DNA of 64,000 nt from Segatella hominis (lineage in GTDB: Bacteria; Bacteroidota; Bacteroidia; Bacteroidales; Bacteroidaceae): assembly GCF_019249725.2 (NCBI RefSeq), contig NZ_CP137559.1:2781001-2845000 (forward strand), given 5' to 3'. Positions 40,239-50,392 of the stretch are shown in pieces. The translations under genes were made by a program, and so were the position numbers. Each line of letters starts with the position of its first letter. Positions within the stretch are counted from its first letter, which is position 1. Below the pieces are notes generated by a model, which worked only from the letters and a program-made list of their open reading frames with translations, ran no database searches and was not told the DNA's origin.

Positions 40239-42923
40239 TTAATTTTCGAGATCCAAAGCATCGCAACCGCGGATGTCCTGATTCTTGTCGTAGAACAGCT
40301 TATACATACCTGCCTTGATATATGCGCAGACGCTGGTTACATCGATAGAGATGTTAGGGTTGTCAGCGATGTTCAGAATATAAAGGTGAGAAGTCAATGT
40401 TTCATCTACCTTGCGGATATCATTAGAACCTATCTGGAACTGAATCAGACTTGGACAGGTGGTGATACCTGTTGGCCAGGTACGCAGACAACGCTGTTTG
40501 GTCTGCTCATCACGCTGATGATTGATGGCAAATGCACGGAGTACGGCACTGTTCAATGGTTGGGTTGGCACCGTTGTGAAGCAGTTGTAACTCAAGTCCA
40601 TATTGGTAATATATGGCAATGTAGTTGCACGGAAATCATCTGAGAGTGATGTCAGCTTGTTGAATCGGAGGTCAATCACCTGAAGGAGATAAGCCTTCTT
40701 ACCGCTGATAGAACCCTTAGGAATCGTACGCAACTCGTTACCGCTCAAATCAATGGTTGTGATTGGAGAACCTGCTGTAAACAACTCAGAAGGGAACTTC
40801 TCTATCTTATTGTTTGACAGACTGACTGAAGCTGCATTAATACCCTTATAGGTACCATGACTTGTATCTACACCAGTAATCTCATTGTAAGAGAAATCCA
40901 CAGAACCCATCTCACGAACCGAACTTGCATCGAAGATATTAGGAATCTTCTTCAACTTGTTATGAGCGAAAGTCAGACTTTCCACATCATCTGTAAAGGC
41001 ACAGAGATTAGCAGGAATCTCTTCAATCTGGTTGTTGTTCAGATAGAGAGAAGAGAGAGCTACCTCAGAACCAAACGGATGTACCTTCTTGATATTATTG
41101 TAAGCCAGGTCGAGCAAACCGAGATTTACCATCTTTCTCAATGCAGAATACTCAGGGAACTCCTCCAGGTTATTGTAACTCATATAGAGAATCTGGAGAG
41201 TCTTACCTGTCTTCTCCGCAGCTAAGCGAGTCCAATCATTTCTCAACTGATTAGCAGAGATGCCCTTGCATCGAGCCAAGTTCATCGCCTGCAAATTAGG
41301 GAGATTATAGTAGAAGTCTGGAATTCGACTGATCTTTGGACAGTTGTAAAGCTCGATATCGGTAAGGTTGGCCATGTTGTCCCAATCCTCTTCCTTGAAC
41401 TCCTGAGCAAATTTACCATAAACGGCATCGTCTGCATTGTAGAACTTCGCACAAACCTCGCCGGATGTGATAGAAGAGTTACCGATATAGAACTGCTGCA
41501 ACTTAGTCAGGCGATAGATGGCCTTAGATACACCTGTAATCTTGTTGGTCAATGTACCGATCTGAGCATCCTTCAGGTTGATACGGCCATCCTTCTTGAT
41601 TCTGTTCTTAGGAGCTACCTTAGGGTCTGAGTTGTAGCTTTCTACAATCATATCCGACATATTGGCACGTGGGTCATACTTCAAGAACTTGGTCTCATAG
41701 TCATGACGCATAGTGCTCTTCTTGGCTGCATTCAGACTATTGGCATCGTAATTATTGAAGATGTTGGCACCAATCTTCTCATCATGAGAACCAAGGTTGA
41801 GTACCTGAAGTTCTGTGAGCTGTCCGATAGCATCTGGCACGATGCCCTTGGCACCGAAACCAGCGATGACGAGACCGATGACACGACCATTGCTGTTGAG
41901 TGTAACACCAGGTTGGTCGCCCCACATATCGAGTTCCTTATTGAAGTTCCAGTTAGCACCCTTGAAAGTAGCATCGCCATAGAAGCTCCACTCCTTACCC
42001 TGGAGAGATTCCCAGATAGCCTTCAGAGCCTCATAATCCTTGATGTATTCCTTGGTCTTGGAGAGCAGGATAGGCACCTGAGCCTTATCATTCAGTTGAT
42101 TATCCTCTACGATAAACGCCTCACCCTTTACAGGCTGGGTTTCGTACTTGGTCTTCACCGCACCAGTCTGACCGTAAGTCGTATAAGAAGTAACCTGGTA
42201 AGTACCAGCAGGAAGCCATACAGTAGAATCACAGTAGGCAGTACCCACCTCCATATACTTATCGTTTTCATCATCAGGATTCTGATGCTCCTCACTTGCC
42301 TCCTTGTATTTCACCTTAACGCCAGGGAAAGTGAAAGTCTCACGGGTAAAGAGGTTGGTTACGCTGATATCAATCAATCGGATATTAGAGAAGAGATACT
42401 CGGTATTACCGGCACGGGTCTTCTCCCATTCCTTGACAAGATTGAACTTCACCTTACCGCGCTCCACAGTCTCCACCATGAGGTTCTGTACTTCCAGACC
42501 GCCACCAACAACGGTGAAGGTCTCGCCGGCAGAAGAAGCCAACAACTCCTCATCTACAGCATCATAGAGATAGAAACCGATGACGGTGTAGGTACCAGAG
42601 GCAAGTTGCAGTTTTTCACTTCTCAGACCATACTCAGCATTCTCTGAATTATAAGAATTGAGCACCAAAGTCTGAGATACTGTCGTACCATTATGCTCCA
42701 TGACCACCTTGATTTTCTTGGCATCATCCAATTTCTCAAGTTTGTCAAGGGCAGCAGCACGAGTAGCTCTTGAAGAAACCTTCTTGCTGAGTTTGAACTG
42801 CACATATCCGTATGTACCGTCCCAGCCTTCGGTATCATCGTCAGAGCAGCTTGTCACAGTAAAGGTCAGCATCGTGACCAAGAGCAACAAGAGTGCTTTA
42901 CTATATTTTCTGAATGTCTTCAT
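40239..42923 (-). CDS. DUF4458-like leucine-rich repeat lipoprotein
   Basis: 894 residues. Lipobox TVTSC near residue 26, then SDDDTEGWDG. The N-terminal ~270 residues have beta strands (GYVQFKLSKKVSSRATRAAA, later GTYTVIGFYLYD) that from memory match DUF4458. From ~330 to 850 follow about fifteen leucine-rich repeats (LQVLNLGSHDEKIGA, LQAMNLARCKGI, LGLLDLAYNNIKKVHPF), an extended binding surface. It is probably anchored on the cell surface as the cargo-binding lipoprotein of the SusCD complex. Its stop lies one codon from the next gene region; the upstream DUF5003-like gene overlaps its start by one base. Confidence 0.78.
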   Translation of the reverse strand: MKTFRKYSKALLLLLVTMLTFTVTSCSDDDTEGWDGTYGYVQFKLSKKVSSRATRAAALDKLEKLDDAKKIKVVMEHNGTTVSQTLVLNSYNSENAEYGLRSEKLQLASGTYTVIGFYLYDAVDEELLASSAGETFTVVGGGLEVQNLMVETVERGKVKFNLVKEWEKTRAGNTEYLFSNIRLIDISVTNLFTRETFTFPGVKVKYKEASEEHQNPDDENDKYMEVGTAYCDSTVWLPAGTYQVTSYTTYGQTGAVKTKYETQPVKGEAFIVEDNQLNDKAQVPILLSKTKEYIKDYEALKAIWESLQGKEWSFYGDATFKGANWNFNKELDMWGDQPGVTLNSNGRVIGLVIAGFGAKGIVPDAIGQLTELQVLNLGSHDEKIGANIFNNYDANSLNAAKKSTMRHDYETKFLKYDPRANMSDMIVESYNSDPKVAPKNRIKKDGRINLKDAQIGTLTNKITGVSKAIYRLTKLQQFYIGNSSITSGEVCAKFYNADDAVYGKFAQEFKEEDWDNMANLTDIELYNCPKISRIPDFYYNLPNLQAMNLARCKGISANQLRNDWTRLAAEKTGKTLQILYMSYNNLEEFPEYSALRKMVNLGLLDLAYNNIKKVHPFGSEVALSSLYLNNNQIEEIPANLCAFTDDVESLTFAHNKLKKIPNIFDASSVREMGSVDFSYNEITGVDTSHGTYKGINAASVSLSNNKIEKFPSELFTAGSPITTIDLSGNELRTIPKGSISGKKAYLLQVIDLRFNKLTSLSDDFRATTLPYITNMDLSYNCFTTVPTQPLNSAVLRAFAINHQRDEQTKQRCLRTWPTGITTCPSLIQFQIGSNDIRKVDETLTSHLYILNIADNPNISIDVTSVCAYIKAGMYKLFYDKNQDIRGCDALDLEN

Positions 42924-44521
42924 TACTTTCTCTTGCTTCTAAATCCCATATTATTGATAAAGACTACTCGCTGGCATACTCCCTGTATGTTGTTGAAACC
43001 AGCAAAGATCGGATAAGTAAGCTCATCGGCATTCAAGCCAACATAGATACCCTTATCGTCCTGTCCTACCTCATAGTTTTCAACAGAGTTTCCTGTACCA
43101 TCGTAAATGACTACTTTTGCTCCAGCTGTAGGATTCCATCCGTCAATCTGAGGATAGATGGCTACATAACCACCATAAACTGTTGATTCAAATACTTCTT
43201 TACCAGTATAATTGAAAAAGCCCTCAGCATATGACTTAAAGTCATCATTGGTTGTCAAGGCACAATCTACATTCATACCCATGCTGGTAACAATAGGAGC
43301 AGTAACCTCAGAATCGCCCTTCTTTTCTTCCTTCTGTACAACATCCATCAGGAAGTAGCGGTCATAATCACTCTTTACAGTAGTGAACTCGTTCTCCAAC
43401 ATATCGTCGAGACCATTCTCCAAGCTCTCATATACAGCCTTAGGCAATGCATAAACCAGTAATTCACGGCTACCGCTTGCCAATGGAGCAACAGTAAGCT
43501 TGACATCACCCTTCTCACCCTGCAACTTCACAGCGCCAGATTCATCCTCGAACAGACCTTCCTTCTTATTTTCGAAGACAACCAGCTGATAATCATCATT
43601 TAATGTGTTGAGTTGGAATGGAACGAAGTTGTGGAAAGTGAAAACATTGGTAGCATCACCATTAAGACTTGAACCATTCTGTGTGAATACCTTACCATCC
43701 ATAGAAACATTCCATACAGCCCACTGTGATGAAGTAGGATAAGTAATATCCATCGTATGAGTGGTCATACCATTATAGACAACAGGTACGGTCACAGCGG
43801 CCTTACCATCCTCAGAAGCAAAAGTAATGGTGTAGTTAGCCTCCTTGGCAATGGCATACTTAGCATTCAAGCCCTGACCCTCTTTGAAGGCAGCACCACC
43901 TACAACTTCATTATTTGGGGTACCTACCAGGAAACCGCCTTCCAACTCTACCCAAGCAGGAGTGTTGGTCACAGCAAAACGATAGGTTGACTTAACAGTA
44001 AACTTGTTGTAGATAGGCTGACCTGCAACATTCTTGTAACCTACAATAATACCGGTCTCAGTAATATCGTTGCCCAACGCATCATAAACCTTGAGATCAT
44101 AGCCCTCAGCAGAACGCTGAATCTCAGCAATAGTCACTTCCTGACCGCCCATCTTCAAGTTCAACTGAGCTACGCTCAAGTCCTTGCTGGCATCATCGTC
44201 AGTAATAGTTACCTGGATAGTCTGCTTACCAGCAGCACCATTGAGCACGAAACCAGGCTTTACAGCAGCCTTCGCCTCTTCCTGATTCTCATTCTGAGCC
44301 TCTACCTTAGAGATCTTACACCAGATCTGATTAGAAGAAAGACTCCAGTTCTGGTTGGCATCGAAAGAAAACTCTTTCACATCGCCAGCAGCACCTGCGA
44401 TAGTCTGTACCTGTGGAAATACAGGATTTACGGCATCGTCGTCGCTGGAACAAGCGGTGAACAAGGTCACTGAAACCAGCGCCACAAGTACGAGCCAATA
44501 TCTTGAAATTAACTTTTTCAT
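42923..44521 (-). CDS. DUF5003-like lipoprotein
   Basis: 532 residues. Lipobox FTAC near residue 24, then SSDDDAVNPV. A BACON-like opening (KEFSFDANQNWSLSSNQIWCKI) is followed by further beta-rich domains (LKVYDALGNDITETGIIVG). From memory this matches the family DUF5003, seen in Sus-like loci with DUF4984 and DUF4458 proteins. It shares one base with the next gene, so they are translationally coupled. It is a likely surface accessory of the transporter, possibly for binding. The exact ligand is unknown. Confidence 0.65.
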   Translation of the reverse strand: MKKLISRYWLVLVALVSVTLFTACSSDDDAVNPVFPQVQTIAGAAGDVKEFSFDANQNWSLSSNQIWCKISKVEAQNENQEEAKAAVKPGFVLNGAAGKQTIQVTITDDDASKDLSVAQLNLKMGGQEVTIAEIQRSAEGYDLKVYDALGNDITETGIIVGYKNVAGQPIYNKFTVKSTYRFAVTNTPAWVELEGGFLVGTPNNEVVGGAAFKEGQGLNAKYAIAKEANYTITFASEDGKAAVTVPVVYNGMTTHTMDITYPTSSQWAVWNVSMDGKVFTQNGSSLNGDATNVFTFHNFVPFQLNTLNDDYQLVVFENKKEGLFEDESGAVKLQGEKGDVKLTVAPLASGSRELLVYALPKAVYESLENGLDDMLENEFTTVKSDYDRYFLMDVVQKEEKKGDSEVTAPIVTSMGMNVDCALTTNDDFKSYAEGFFNYTGKEVFESTVYGGYVAIYPQIDGWNPTAGAKVVIYDGTGNSVENYEVGQDDKGIYVGLNADELTYPIFAGFNNIQGVCQRVVFINNMGFRSKRK

Positions 44522-44580
44522 ATTGTTATTCTGTTATTATTTTCTTGAATATATCTGCGTTATATAAGCACCCGAAAGGC

Positions 44581-45483
44581 TTAATAACCTTGTTCTTTGA
44601 GTCTCTCTGCCTCTGCATCGCTTATCCACTCAAACATGGTGATGAAGGTTCCTACATTACCAAATGATGTACCGTCCTTCTTATCGACACTCATGTTGAC
44701 ATACTGCAATACATAGTTCTGGCAGGTATTATAATAAGAGGTATAGAGAGAAGGCTGGCTGATGCGCAACTTGCCATCTCCATAGATAGTTCCGAACGCC
44801 TCACCGGTCTCACCGGCTATCTGGTCGTCCATCTCTACCTTTGGCTCCAGAAGGTTGCCTGTTTTAAACTTCAACTTCAGGTCATATCCCTTATAATATA
44901 CATCCTTCAGGAGTACCGTATTTTCCTCACCTTCTACCACCTCAGTCTTGATCAGACGGTTGGTTACGTTGTTCAGATACTGACTGTAGAAAGTAGAAGT
45001 AACCATACACCAACCAGAGAAATTGTGGATATCGAAAGGACAAGCCTTCTGCATCACCACGTGAGTATAGTCCTTGTAGAGTTCAGTCCAGTTGTACTTC
45101 TCAGGAATCACCAGTTTCAGCGTAAAACCTAAGGAGTCCGTCTTTCCGATATTATCATAGATACCCTGAACCTGCACATTTCCTACCATCTCGCCCGCCT
45201 TGATAGTGACAGTATTGTTGAGCACACGATAATGCTTACCCTCGATGGCATTGCTCTCTTTGTCAACAACTTCCACACCGAAGGTGCGGTCGTAATCCAC
45301 TTTTTCTGTAGCCGATACAGGAACATTGAAGATTTCGTTGTTTTCCTGTACTGGATACTGATAGAGCGTATCAGAGAACATGATATGACTCGGACCAGAA
45401 TAGGTAGTAAAATCCTGCGAACAGCTCGCAAGAGCGATGAGTACAGCAACTGCTGCCAAACATCTCATCATTATTTTCTTCAT
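44581..45483 (-). CDS. DUF4984-like lipoprotein
   Basis: 300 residues. Lipobox ALASC near residue 21, followed by SQDFTTYSGPSHIMFSDTLY. That opening, and the later HNFSGWCMVTSTFYSQYLNN region, I associate with DUF4984, found next to SusD in a group of Prevotella and Bacteroides loci. Residues ~45-130 have a Calx-beta-like strand order (KVDYDRTFGVEVVDKESNAI). It is probably the third surface component of the SusC/SusD complex. It lies 24 bases after the SusD gene and 59 bases before the DUF5003-like gene. Confidence 0.65.
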   Translation of the reverse strand: MKKIMMRCLAAVAVLIALASCSQDFTTYSGPSHIMFSDTLYQYPVQENNEIFNVPVSATEKVDYDRTFGVEVVDKESNAIEGKHYRVLNNTVTIKAGEMVGNVQVQGIYDNIGKTDSLGFTLKLVIPEKYNWTELYKDYTHVVMQKACPFDIHNFSGWCMVTSTFYSQYLNNVTNRLIKTEVVEGEENTVLLKDVYYKGYDLKLKFKTGNLLEPKVEMDDQIAGETGEAFGTIYGDGKLRISQPSLYTSYYNTCQNYVLQYVNMSVDKKDGTSFGNVGTFITMFEWISDAEAERLKEQGY

Positions 45484-45507
45484 GATCGTCTCTTTATTAA
45501 TAATCCG

Positions 45508-47034
45508 TTATTTATTACTTTCATTAGGCTCTATCTCTGAACCTGGTGCTTCCAGCTCATGCTGTGGAATTGGCCAGACAAAGAGTGGATCATCCTTCTC
45601 TACCTTCAAGTTGCTCTGTACGAAGTTGGCAGCAGGCTGATCAGAAGCCTTACGCTCGAATCCCTTGTGCCAGCGCTTGAGGTCGTTCAGACGGAAACCT
45701 TCCATATAGAGTTCCTTCACACGCTCTGCCTCGATAATCTTCATGGCATTGCTCTCGCTCATGGATGTATTACCACCGTATGATGAGTAACGGGCTGTAC
45801 GCAAGGTAGAGATGTCCTTACCTGCCTTGCCATATTCACCCTTCATGGCATAAGCCTCAGCACGGATCAGATACTGCTCTGAGAGACGGAATACCATTGG
45901 CTGGTGAACATGCAGGATGTTACTGTTCAGGAATTCTGCATCACCAAAATACTTGCTCAGCAAAGGCCACTGCAATCCGTGCTCATAACCTGTCACACGG
46001 GTGGTGAAGATGGCTGCAGCACGAAGGTCGTTGCTGTCGTATGAATTGATAACCCAAGTCTCTGGCACATAGTCAGGACGATAAGTTACATAGTTGTAGT
46101 TATCAAAGATAGTACCCAAGGCACCACCATAACTGTTTACAGTAAAACCAACCTTCCAGATAGCCTCACGGGAATCACCATAAGTCCAGATGTACTTATA
46201 GTCGTTCACCTGACTGGAATAGGTTTTAGAAGACGCCTTCTCCAATGTATAATATTTGCTGCCGATAACCTTAGAAGCATACTTGATGGCATCATCCCAG
46301 CGATGCATATATAAGGATACGCGCGCACGCAAGGCATGGCAAGTATATTCATTGAAGTAAATCTCGTTGTAGAGACTTCCAGTAAAGTCATCTTCCAACT
46401 TCAGATACTCTGTAGCCTTATCAAGGTCTCTCAATACGAACTCGTATGAAGCCTTCAAGCTGGCACGCTTCTGTGGCTCATTGCCGTAATAATGCTCTGT
46501 GAGTACCACACCCAGGTCTTTCTCTGCCTGCTCATCATTATCATAAGCCTTGCAGAACATCTTGATCAACTCAGAATAAGCCAAGGCACGAGCGAAGTAA
46601 GCCTCACCCTGATACTGCTCCAACCTGTCCTGTTCTGTATCACTGGTGGTATTGAGCTTTACTTTCTCTACATTGTCAAGCAGGAAGTTGGCACTATTGA
46701 TAACACCATAAAGGGCACCATATACAGACTCGATGTCGGTATTGGTAGGCTTGATATCCTTCCAGCGATAGATATCGCCATAGGTATTGGAGTAGCCCTT
46801 CACACAATACACGAAGTCTGTCTGCAAGTCTGGCAAGAGTGTCAACTTGCCCGAGTACAATGCGCTGCTCTTAAAACTGTCATAGATTCCATAGACCAGC
46901 TTATCTACATCATCCACTGTATTGATAGCCTCATCCATGCGGATAGAATCCTCAGGATACTTGTCAAGACAGGAAGAAAAAGACAAGGTCAGGACAGCTG
47001 ACAGTATATATGTCTTAATATGTTTAATCTTCAT
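45508..47034 (-). CDS. SusD/RagB-family surface lipoprotein
   Basis: 508 residues. Lipobox SFSSC near residue 22, then LDKYPEDSIRMDEAINTVDDVDKLVYGIYDSF, the standard SusD opening. TPR-like repeats (GEAYFARALAYSELIKMF, EYTCHALRARVSLYMHRWDDAIKYA) and the C-terminal block RLSEQYLIRAEAYAMKGEYGKAG, then RVKELYMEGFRLNDLKRW and WPIPQHE, are all diagnostic. The protein caps the SusC barrel and binds substrate at the surface. Here the substrate is more likely peptide than glycan, given the adjoining protease and the absence of glycoside hydrolases. It starts 22 bases after the SusC gene ends. Confidence 0.95.
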   Translation of the reverse strand: MKIKHIKTYILSAVLTLSFSSCLDKYPEDSIRMDEAINTVDDVDKLVYGIYDSFKSSALYSGKLTLLPDLQTDFVYCVKGYSNTYGDIYRWKDIKPTNTDIESVYGALYGVINSANFLLDNVEKVKLNTTSDTEQDRLEQYQGEAYFARALAYSELIKMFCKAYDNDEQAEKDLGVVLTEHYYGNEPQKRASLKASYEFVLRDLDKATEYLKLEDDFTGSLYNEIYFNEYTCHALRARVSLYMHRWDDAIKYASKVIGSKYYTLEKASSKTYSSQVNDYKYIWTYGDSREAIWKVGFTVNSYGGALGTIFDNYNYVTYRPDYVPETWVINSYDSNDLRAAAIFTTRVTGYEHGLQWPLLSKYFGDAEFLNSNILHVHQPMVFRLSEQYLIRAEAYAMKGEYGKAGKDISTLRTARYSSYGGNTSMSESNAMKIIEAERVKELYMEGFRLNDLKRWHKGFERKASDQPAANFVQSNLKVEKDDPLFVWPIPQHELEAPGSEIEPNESNK

Positions 47035-47056
47035 TATTATTATCTCCTTTCTTTGT

Positions 47057-50008
47057 TTAGAATGACAGTTCTACACCAAGCGTAAACTGGCGTGATGCTG
47101 GATACTGCGCCTGATAAACATTGGATGAAACCTCTGGGTCAAGACCATTGAAGCCTGTGATGGTGAAGAGGTTCTGTGCCTGAGCATAGACTCTTACCAA
47201 AGAGAAGAACTTGGTCTTGCTCAACAGACTCTGTGGCAAAGAGTATGACAAACTGAGGTTCTTCATACGCAAGAAAGAAGCGTTCTCTAAGTAACGGTCA
47301 TCCAACTGGTTAACCTCACCCCAGCGAGGGATATCGGTAATATCACCTGGATTCTTCCAGCGGTCATACAACAAGCGGTTAGACTGGTTGTAAGCTGTAC
47401 CGAAGGTTACACCACTCTCCTCGAAGAAACGGTCGTTATTGATAACATAACGTGTACCGATCCAGCTGAACTGAGCAGACAACTGCAAGCCCTTCCAGCG
47501 CAAGCTGGTACCGAAACCGCCCATCCAAGGTGCATCGTAGGTCTTGCCCATCATCACCTTGTCGCTCTCACGGAACTCGTTGGTCACGTTACCATCCTTG
47601 TCATACCAGAGCTGTTCACCATTTGCTGGGTTCACACCTGCATAACGGTTCAGGAAGAACTCGCTTACTGAGTGACCTACTACATACTTCAAACCGGTGG
47701 TTGAGTTTACATACTCGGTTACACCGTTATAGAGTTCCTTCAATCGGTTCTGATTGTAAGATACGTTGGCACTTACATTCCAGGTAAAGTCCTTGGTGCG
47801 GATTACATCACCGTCAGCACTCAACTCGATACCCTTGTTAGCCATCACACCCACGTTCTTCCAGCGATAACCCTCACCAGTTACGGTGTAAGACTCTGGC
47901 ACACGCATCAGCATGTTGGAAGTGCGCTTGTAATAAGCCTCAAAACTGAAGTTGATACGGTCGAAGAAACCAAGACGCAAAGCAAAGTTGCTTGCCCAAG
48001 TGGACTCCCAACCCAATTCCTCATTACCACTCTGTGAAGGATAGAGACCAGCTGTATCGTCATAGTTGGCGTCACCACTCACCAATGCGAGGTGATAATA
48101 GTTAGGAATCTCTGAGTTACCAGAAGTACCTGTGCTGACTGCCAACTGTGCGTTGCTCAGCCAGTTATACTTCTTGAGCCATTCAGTCTGCTTCACATTC
48201 CACATGAAACCTACAGACCAGAAAGTACCCCAGCGATGATCCTTACCAAATCGGGAAGAAGCATCGGTACGGAGAGAGAAGTCTGCATAATAAAGTTCCT
48301 TATAGTTGTACTCGCCACGCATGAAGAATGACAAGTAAGAATAATCTGAAGAAGAGTCAGACCAGCGGCTGGCACGTGTACCAGACGAAATATTGGTCAG
48401 CAAGTCATTATTCTGTCCTCTGGAATAAACATTGAATCCCTCTGAATGATAATCGACAGCCTCCTGACCCAGCATCACGTTGAAAGAATGGATATCCTTC
48501 AAGGTGAAACGATAGTTGGCTGTTGTAGTCTCAGTCAAATTGAGCATATCGCTGCTCTGGCGAGCCGCAAGACCCTGTCCGTTGTTAGAAGAGAGACTTG
48601 GGAAAGACTGCATGAATGCGGTAGAGTGAGAGAAATCTGCACCAAACTGAGTGCGGATAGTCAAATTCTCAATAGGATAAATCTCTGCATACATAGTAGA
48701 GAGAATCTTATACTTCTTGTTCTTGATAGGATTCTTTGCCATATATACGATAGGGTTCTCGCTCGTACCAGCCCAGTTGCCTGCTGCAAGAGAAGCAAGA
48801 CTGCCATCCTTTGCGTATGGATTCCAATATGGAAGCATGAAGCGGCAAGCTGAAATTGGGGTAACGGTGGTATAAGAACCATCGTCTGCCTGCTGGGCCT
48901 CCTCGTAAGCTGCCATGGTGTTGGTACCAATCTTCAACCAGTTGCTCGCCTTCACATCTGCATTGGTACGGATGTTGTAACGGCGGAAGGTAGAATTCTG
49001 CGCAATACCATCCTGATCATAGAAACCACCAGAAACATAGTAGTTCAAACGGTCAGTAGCACGATTCACGGAAAGTTCATAGCTCTGCAAAGGAGCCGCA
49101 TCATTGAACACCTCGTCAAGCCAGTTGACATTTACCTTAGAGAGGAGATTGTAATCCTTACCAGCATCCAGTCCTACTTCTTTCTCAAACTGGATACGCT
49201 CATCGGTATTCATCATAGACCAGTTGGTCTGAGCCAACTGTGAGAAACCATACTGAGCACGGAGGGTAACCTTTGCCTTATCCATAGAAAGACCACGCTT
49301 AGATGTGATTACAACCACACCATTAGCAGCACGGGCACCATAGATAGAAGTAGAAGAAGCATCTTTCAATACAGAAATACTTTCGATGTCATTAGGACTT
49401 AAAGTATTGAAATCAGAACTGGAAATTGGCACACCATCCAGGATAAAAAGTGGTGACTTACCAGAGTTGATAGAGTTTGTACCACGGATTTGGAAAGTAG
49501 CCGCCTTGCTTGGTTCACCAGAAGAACTGATGACCTGCAAACCAGTACTCTGTCCTTGCAAAGCCTGGTCGAAGCTTGCCGCAGGGACATTTTCAATTTT
49601 TTCAGCTTTCACAGCAGACACGGAACCCGCAATGGTTCCTTTCTTACGAACGCCATACGCCACAACCACGACTTCATCCATCACTTTGGAATCAGAAGTA
49701 AGCGTAATGTTCAGCGTTTTCGTCTGTGCATTGACAGGATGTTTCTGAGTCACCATACCGATGTATGAAATCACCAGCGTAGCCTTAGAAGCGTCCTTCA
49801 CCTCGATGGTATAGTTTCCGTCAACATCGGTCACTACACCATTCGTTGTACCCTCTTGAAGGATGGTTGCACCAATCAGCGGTTCATTGTCATCAGCAGA
49901 CATAACCGTTCCCTTGACGCTAAAGGTTTGCGCCAAGGTTGTTTGGACAGTCAACACAATCAGAGAGACAAGCAATAGGGAAATTCTTCTCATTCTTGTT
50001 TGTTTCAA
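47057..50008 (-). CDS. SusC/RagA-family TonB-dependent transporter
   Basis: 983 residues. The signal peptide (ISLLLVSLIVLTVQTTLA) is predicted to be cut before QTFSVKG. A CarboxypepD_reg-like domain (~30-105: GTVMSADDNEPLIGATILQE) precedes the plug (DEVVVVAYGVRKKGTIAGSV, then GLQVISSSGEPSKAATFQIR). A ~740-residue barrel ends in QFTLGVELSF, a proper terminal strand. It imports substrate through the outer membrane using TonB energy, together with the SusD lipoprotein. No anti-sigma/ECF pair or hybrid two-component regulator is adjacent. A -7 box lies at 50171-50178 with a leader of about 155 bases, unusually long. Confidence 0.96.
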   Translation of the reverse strand: MKQTRMRRISLLLVSLIVLTVQTTLAQTFSVKGTVMSADDNEPLIGATILQEGTTNGVVTDVDGNYTIEVKDASKATLVISYIGMVTQKHPVNAQTKTLNITLTSDSKVMDEVVVVAYGVRKKGTIAGSVSAVKAEKIENVPAASFDQALQGQSTGLQVISSSGEPSKAATFQIRGTNSINSGKSPLFILDGVPISSSDFNTLSPNDIESISVLKDASSTSIYGARAANGVVVITSKRGLSMDKAKVTLRAQYGFSQLAQTNWSMMNTDERIQFEKEVGLDAGKDYNLLSKVNVNWLDEVFNDAAPLQSYELSVNRATDRLNYYVSGGFYDQDGIAQNSTFRRYNIRTNADVKASNWLKIGTNTMAAYEEAQQADDGSYTTVTPISACRFMLPYWNPYAKDGSLASLAAGNWAGTSENPIVYMAKNPIKNKKYKILSTMYAEIYPIENLTIRTQFGADFSHSTAFMQSFPSLSSNNGQGLAARQSSDMLNLTETTTANYRFTLKDIHSFNVMLGQEAVDYHSEGFNVYSRGQNNDLLTNISSGTRASRWSDSSSDYSYLSFFMRGEYNYKELYYADFSLRTDASSRFGKDHRWGTFWSVGFMWNVKQTEWLKKYNWLSNAQLAVSTGTSGNSEIPNYYHLALVSGDANYDDTAGLYPSQSGNEELGWESTWASNFALRLGFFDRINFSFEAYYKRTSNMLMRVPESYTVTGEGYRWKNVGVMANKGIELSADGDVIRTKDFTWNVSANVSYNQNRLKELYNGVTEYVNSTTGLKYVVGHSVSEFFLNRYAGVNPANGEQLWYDKDGNVTNEFRESDKVMMGKTYDAPWMGGFGTSLRWKGLQLSAQFSWIGTRYVINNDRFFEESGVTFGTAYNQSNRLLYDRWKNPGDITDIPRWGEVNQLDDRYLENASFLRMKNLSLSYSLPQSLLSKTKFFSLVRVYAQAQNLFTITGFNGLDPEVSSNVYQAQYPASRQFTLGVELSF

Positions 50009-50170
50009 TTGTTGTTTATAAATTATTAATAATTATTTTTTTCTCGTTGGAGTAAACGGTTGCATATATAAAAAAATATGTTGCACGCCTGACAAACCCA
50101 CCGTTCTCTCACTTGGTACAATTTTTCACAAATAACAAACGTAAGTATAGCTATTTGATTAAAAGCGGTG

Positions 50171-50178
50171 CAAAATTA
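50171..50178 (-). promoter_or_regulatory. Promoter -7 box of the SusCD operon
   Basis: Minus-strand TAATTTTG followed by CACC, matching TAnnTTTG, with a CTTG about 21 bases upstream. It lies 162 bases before the ATG at 50008, so the leader would be about 155 bases long. Confidence 0.55.
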
Positions 50179-50345
50179 CTAATAATTTCTCACTTATTAC
50201 AAGTTATTGCTTTAAAAATTATTATTTTAACAATAAAAGGGTAACATTATCCGTATTTAAGGACATCTGAGCCGTATTTTGAAGCATTTCAATCCACTTT
50301 TTCATAAAAAAGACGAAAAAAATATCTGTATACAAATTATTTGTG

Positions 50346-50353
50346 TAACTTTG
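50346..50353 (+). promoter_or_regulatory. Promoter -7 box of the DUF4294 gene
   Basis: TAACTTTG followed by CCATC, matching TAnnTTTG, 39 bases before the ATG at 50393. A five-codon frame (ATG at 50380) ends in a TGA overlapping that ATG, so a short coupled leader is possible. Confidence 0.6.
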
Positions 50354-50392
50354 CCATCTGATTGATTTAGAGACTAAAATGAGGACTGAAAG

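Larger units (their letters stand above)
50009..50392. other. Divergent promoter region with long leader of the SusCD operon
   Basis: 384 bases, AT-rich, no gene. It holds a minus -7 box (50171-50178) for susC, a plus -7 box (50346-50353) for the DUF4294 gene and a dyad TTGCATAT...ATATGTTGCA (about 50060-50085) within the susC leader. Confidence 0.6.

Noticed and set aside
41703..42647. Plus-strand open frame of 314 codons opposite the DUF4458/LRR lipoprotein gene
   Set aside because: The sense strand has a lipobox and leucine-rich repeats within a continuous operon; the antisense frame has no recognisable features.
34761..50008. Classical polysaccharide utilisation locus
   Set aside because: SusC/SusD are present, but no glycoside hydrolase, lyase, esterase or sulfatase could be found among the accessory genes.
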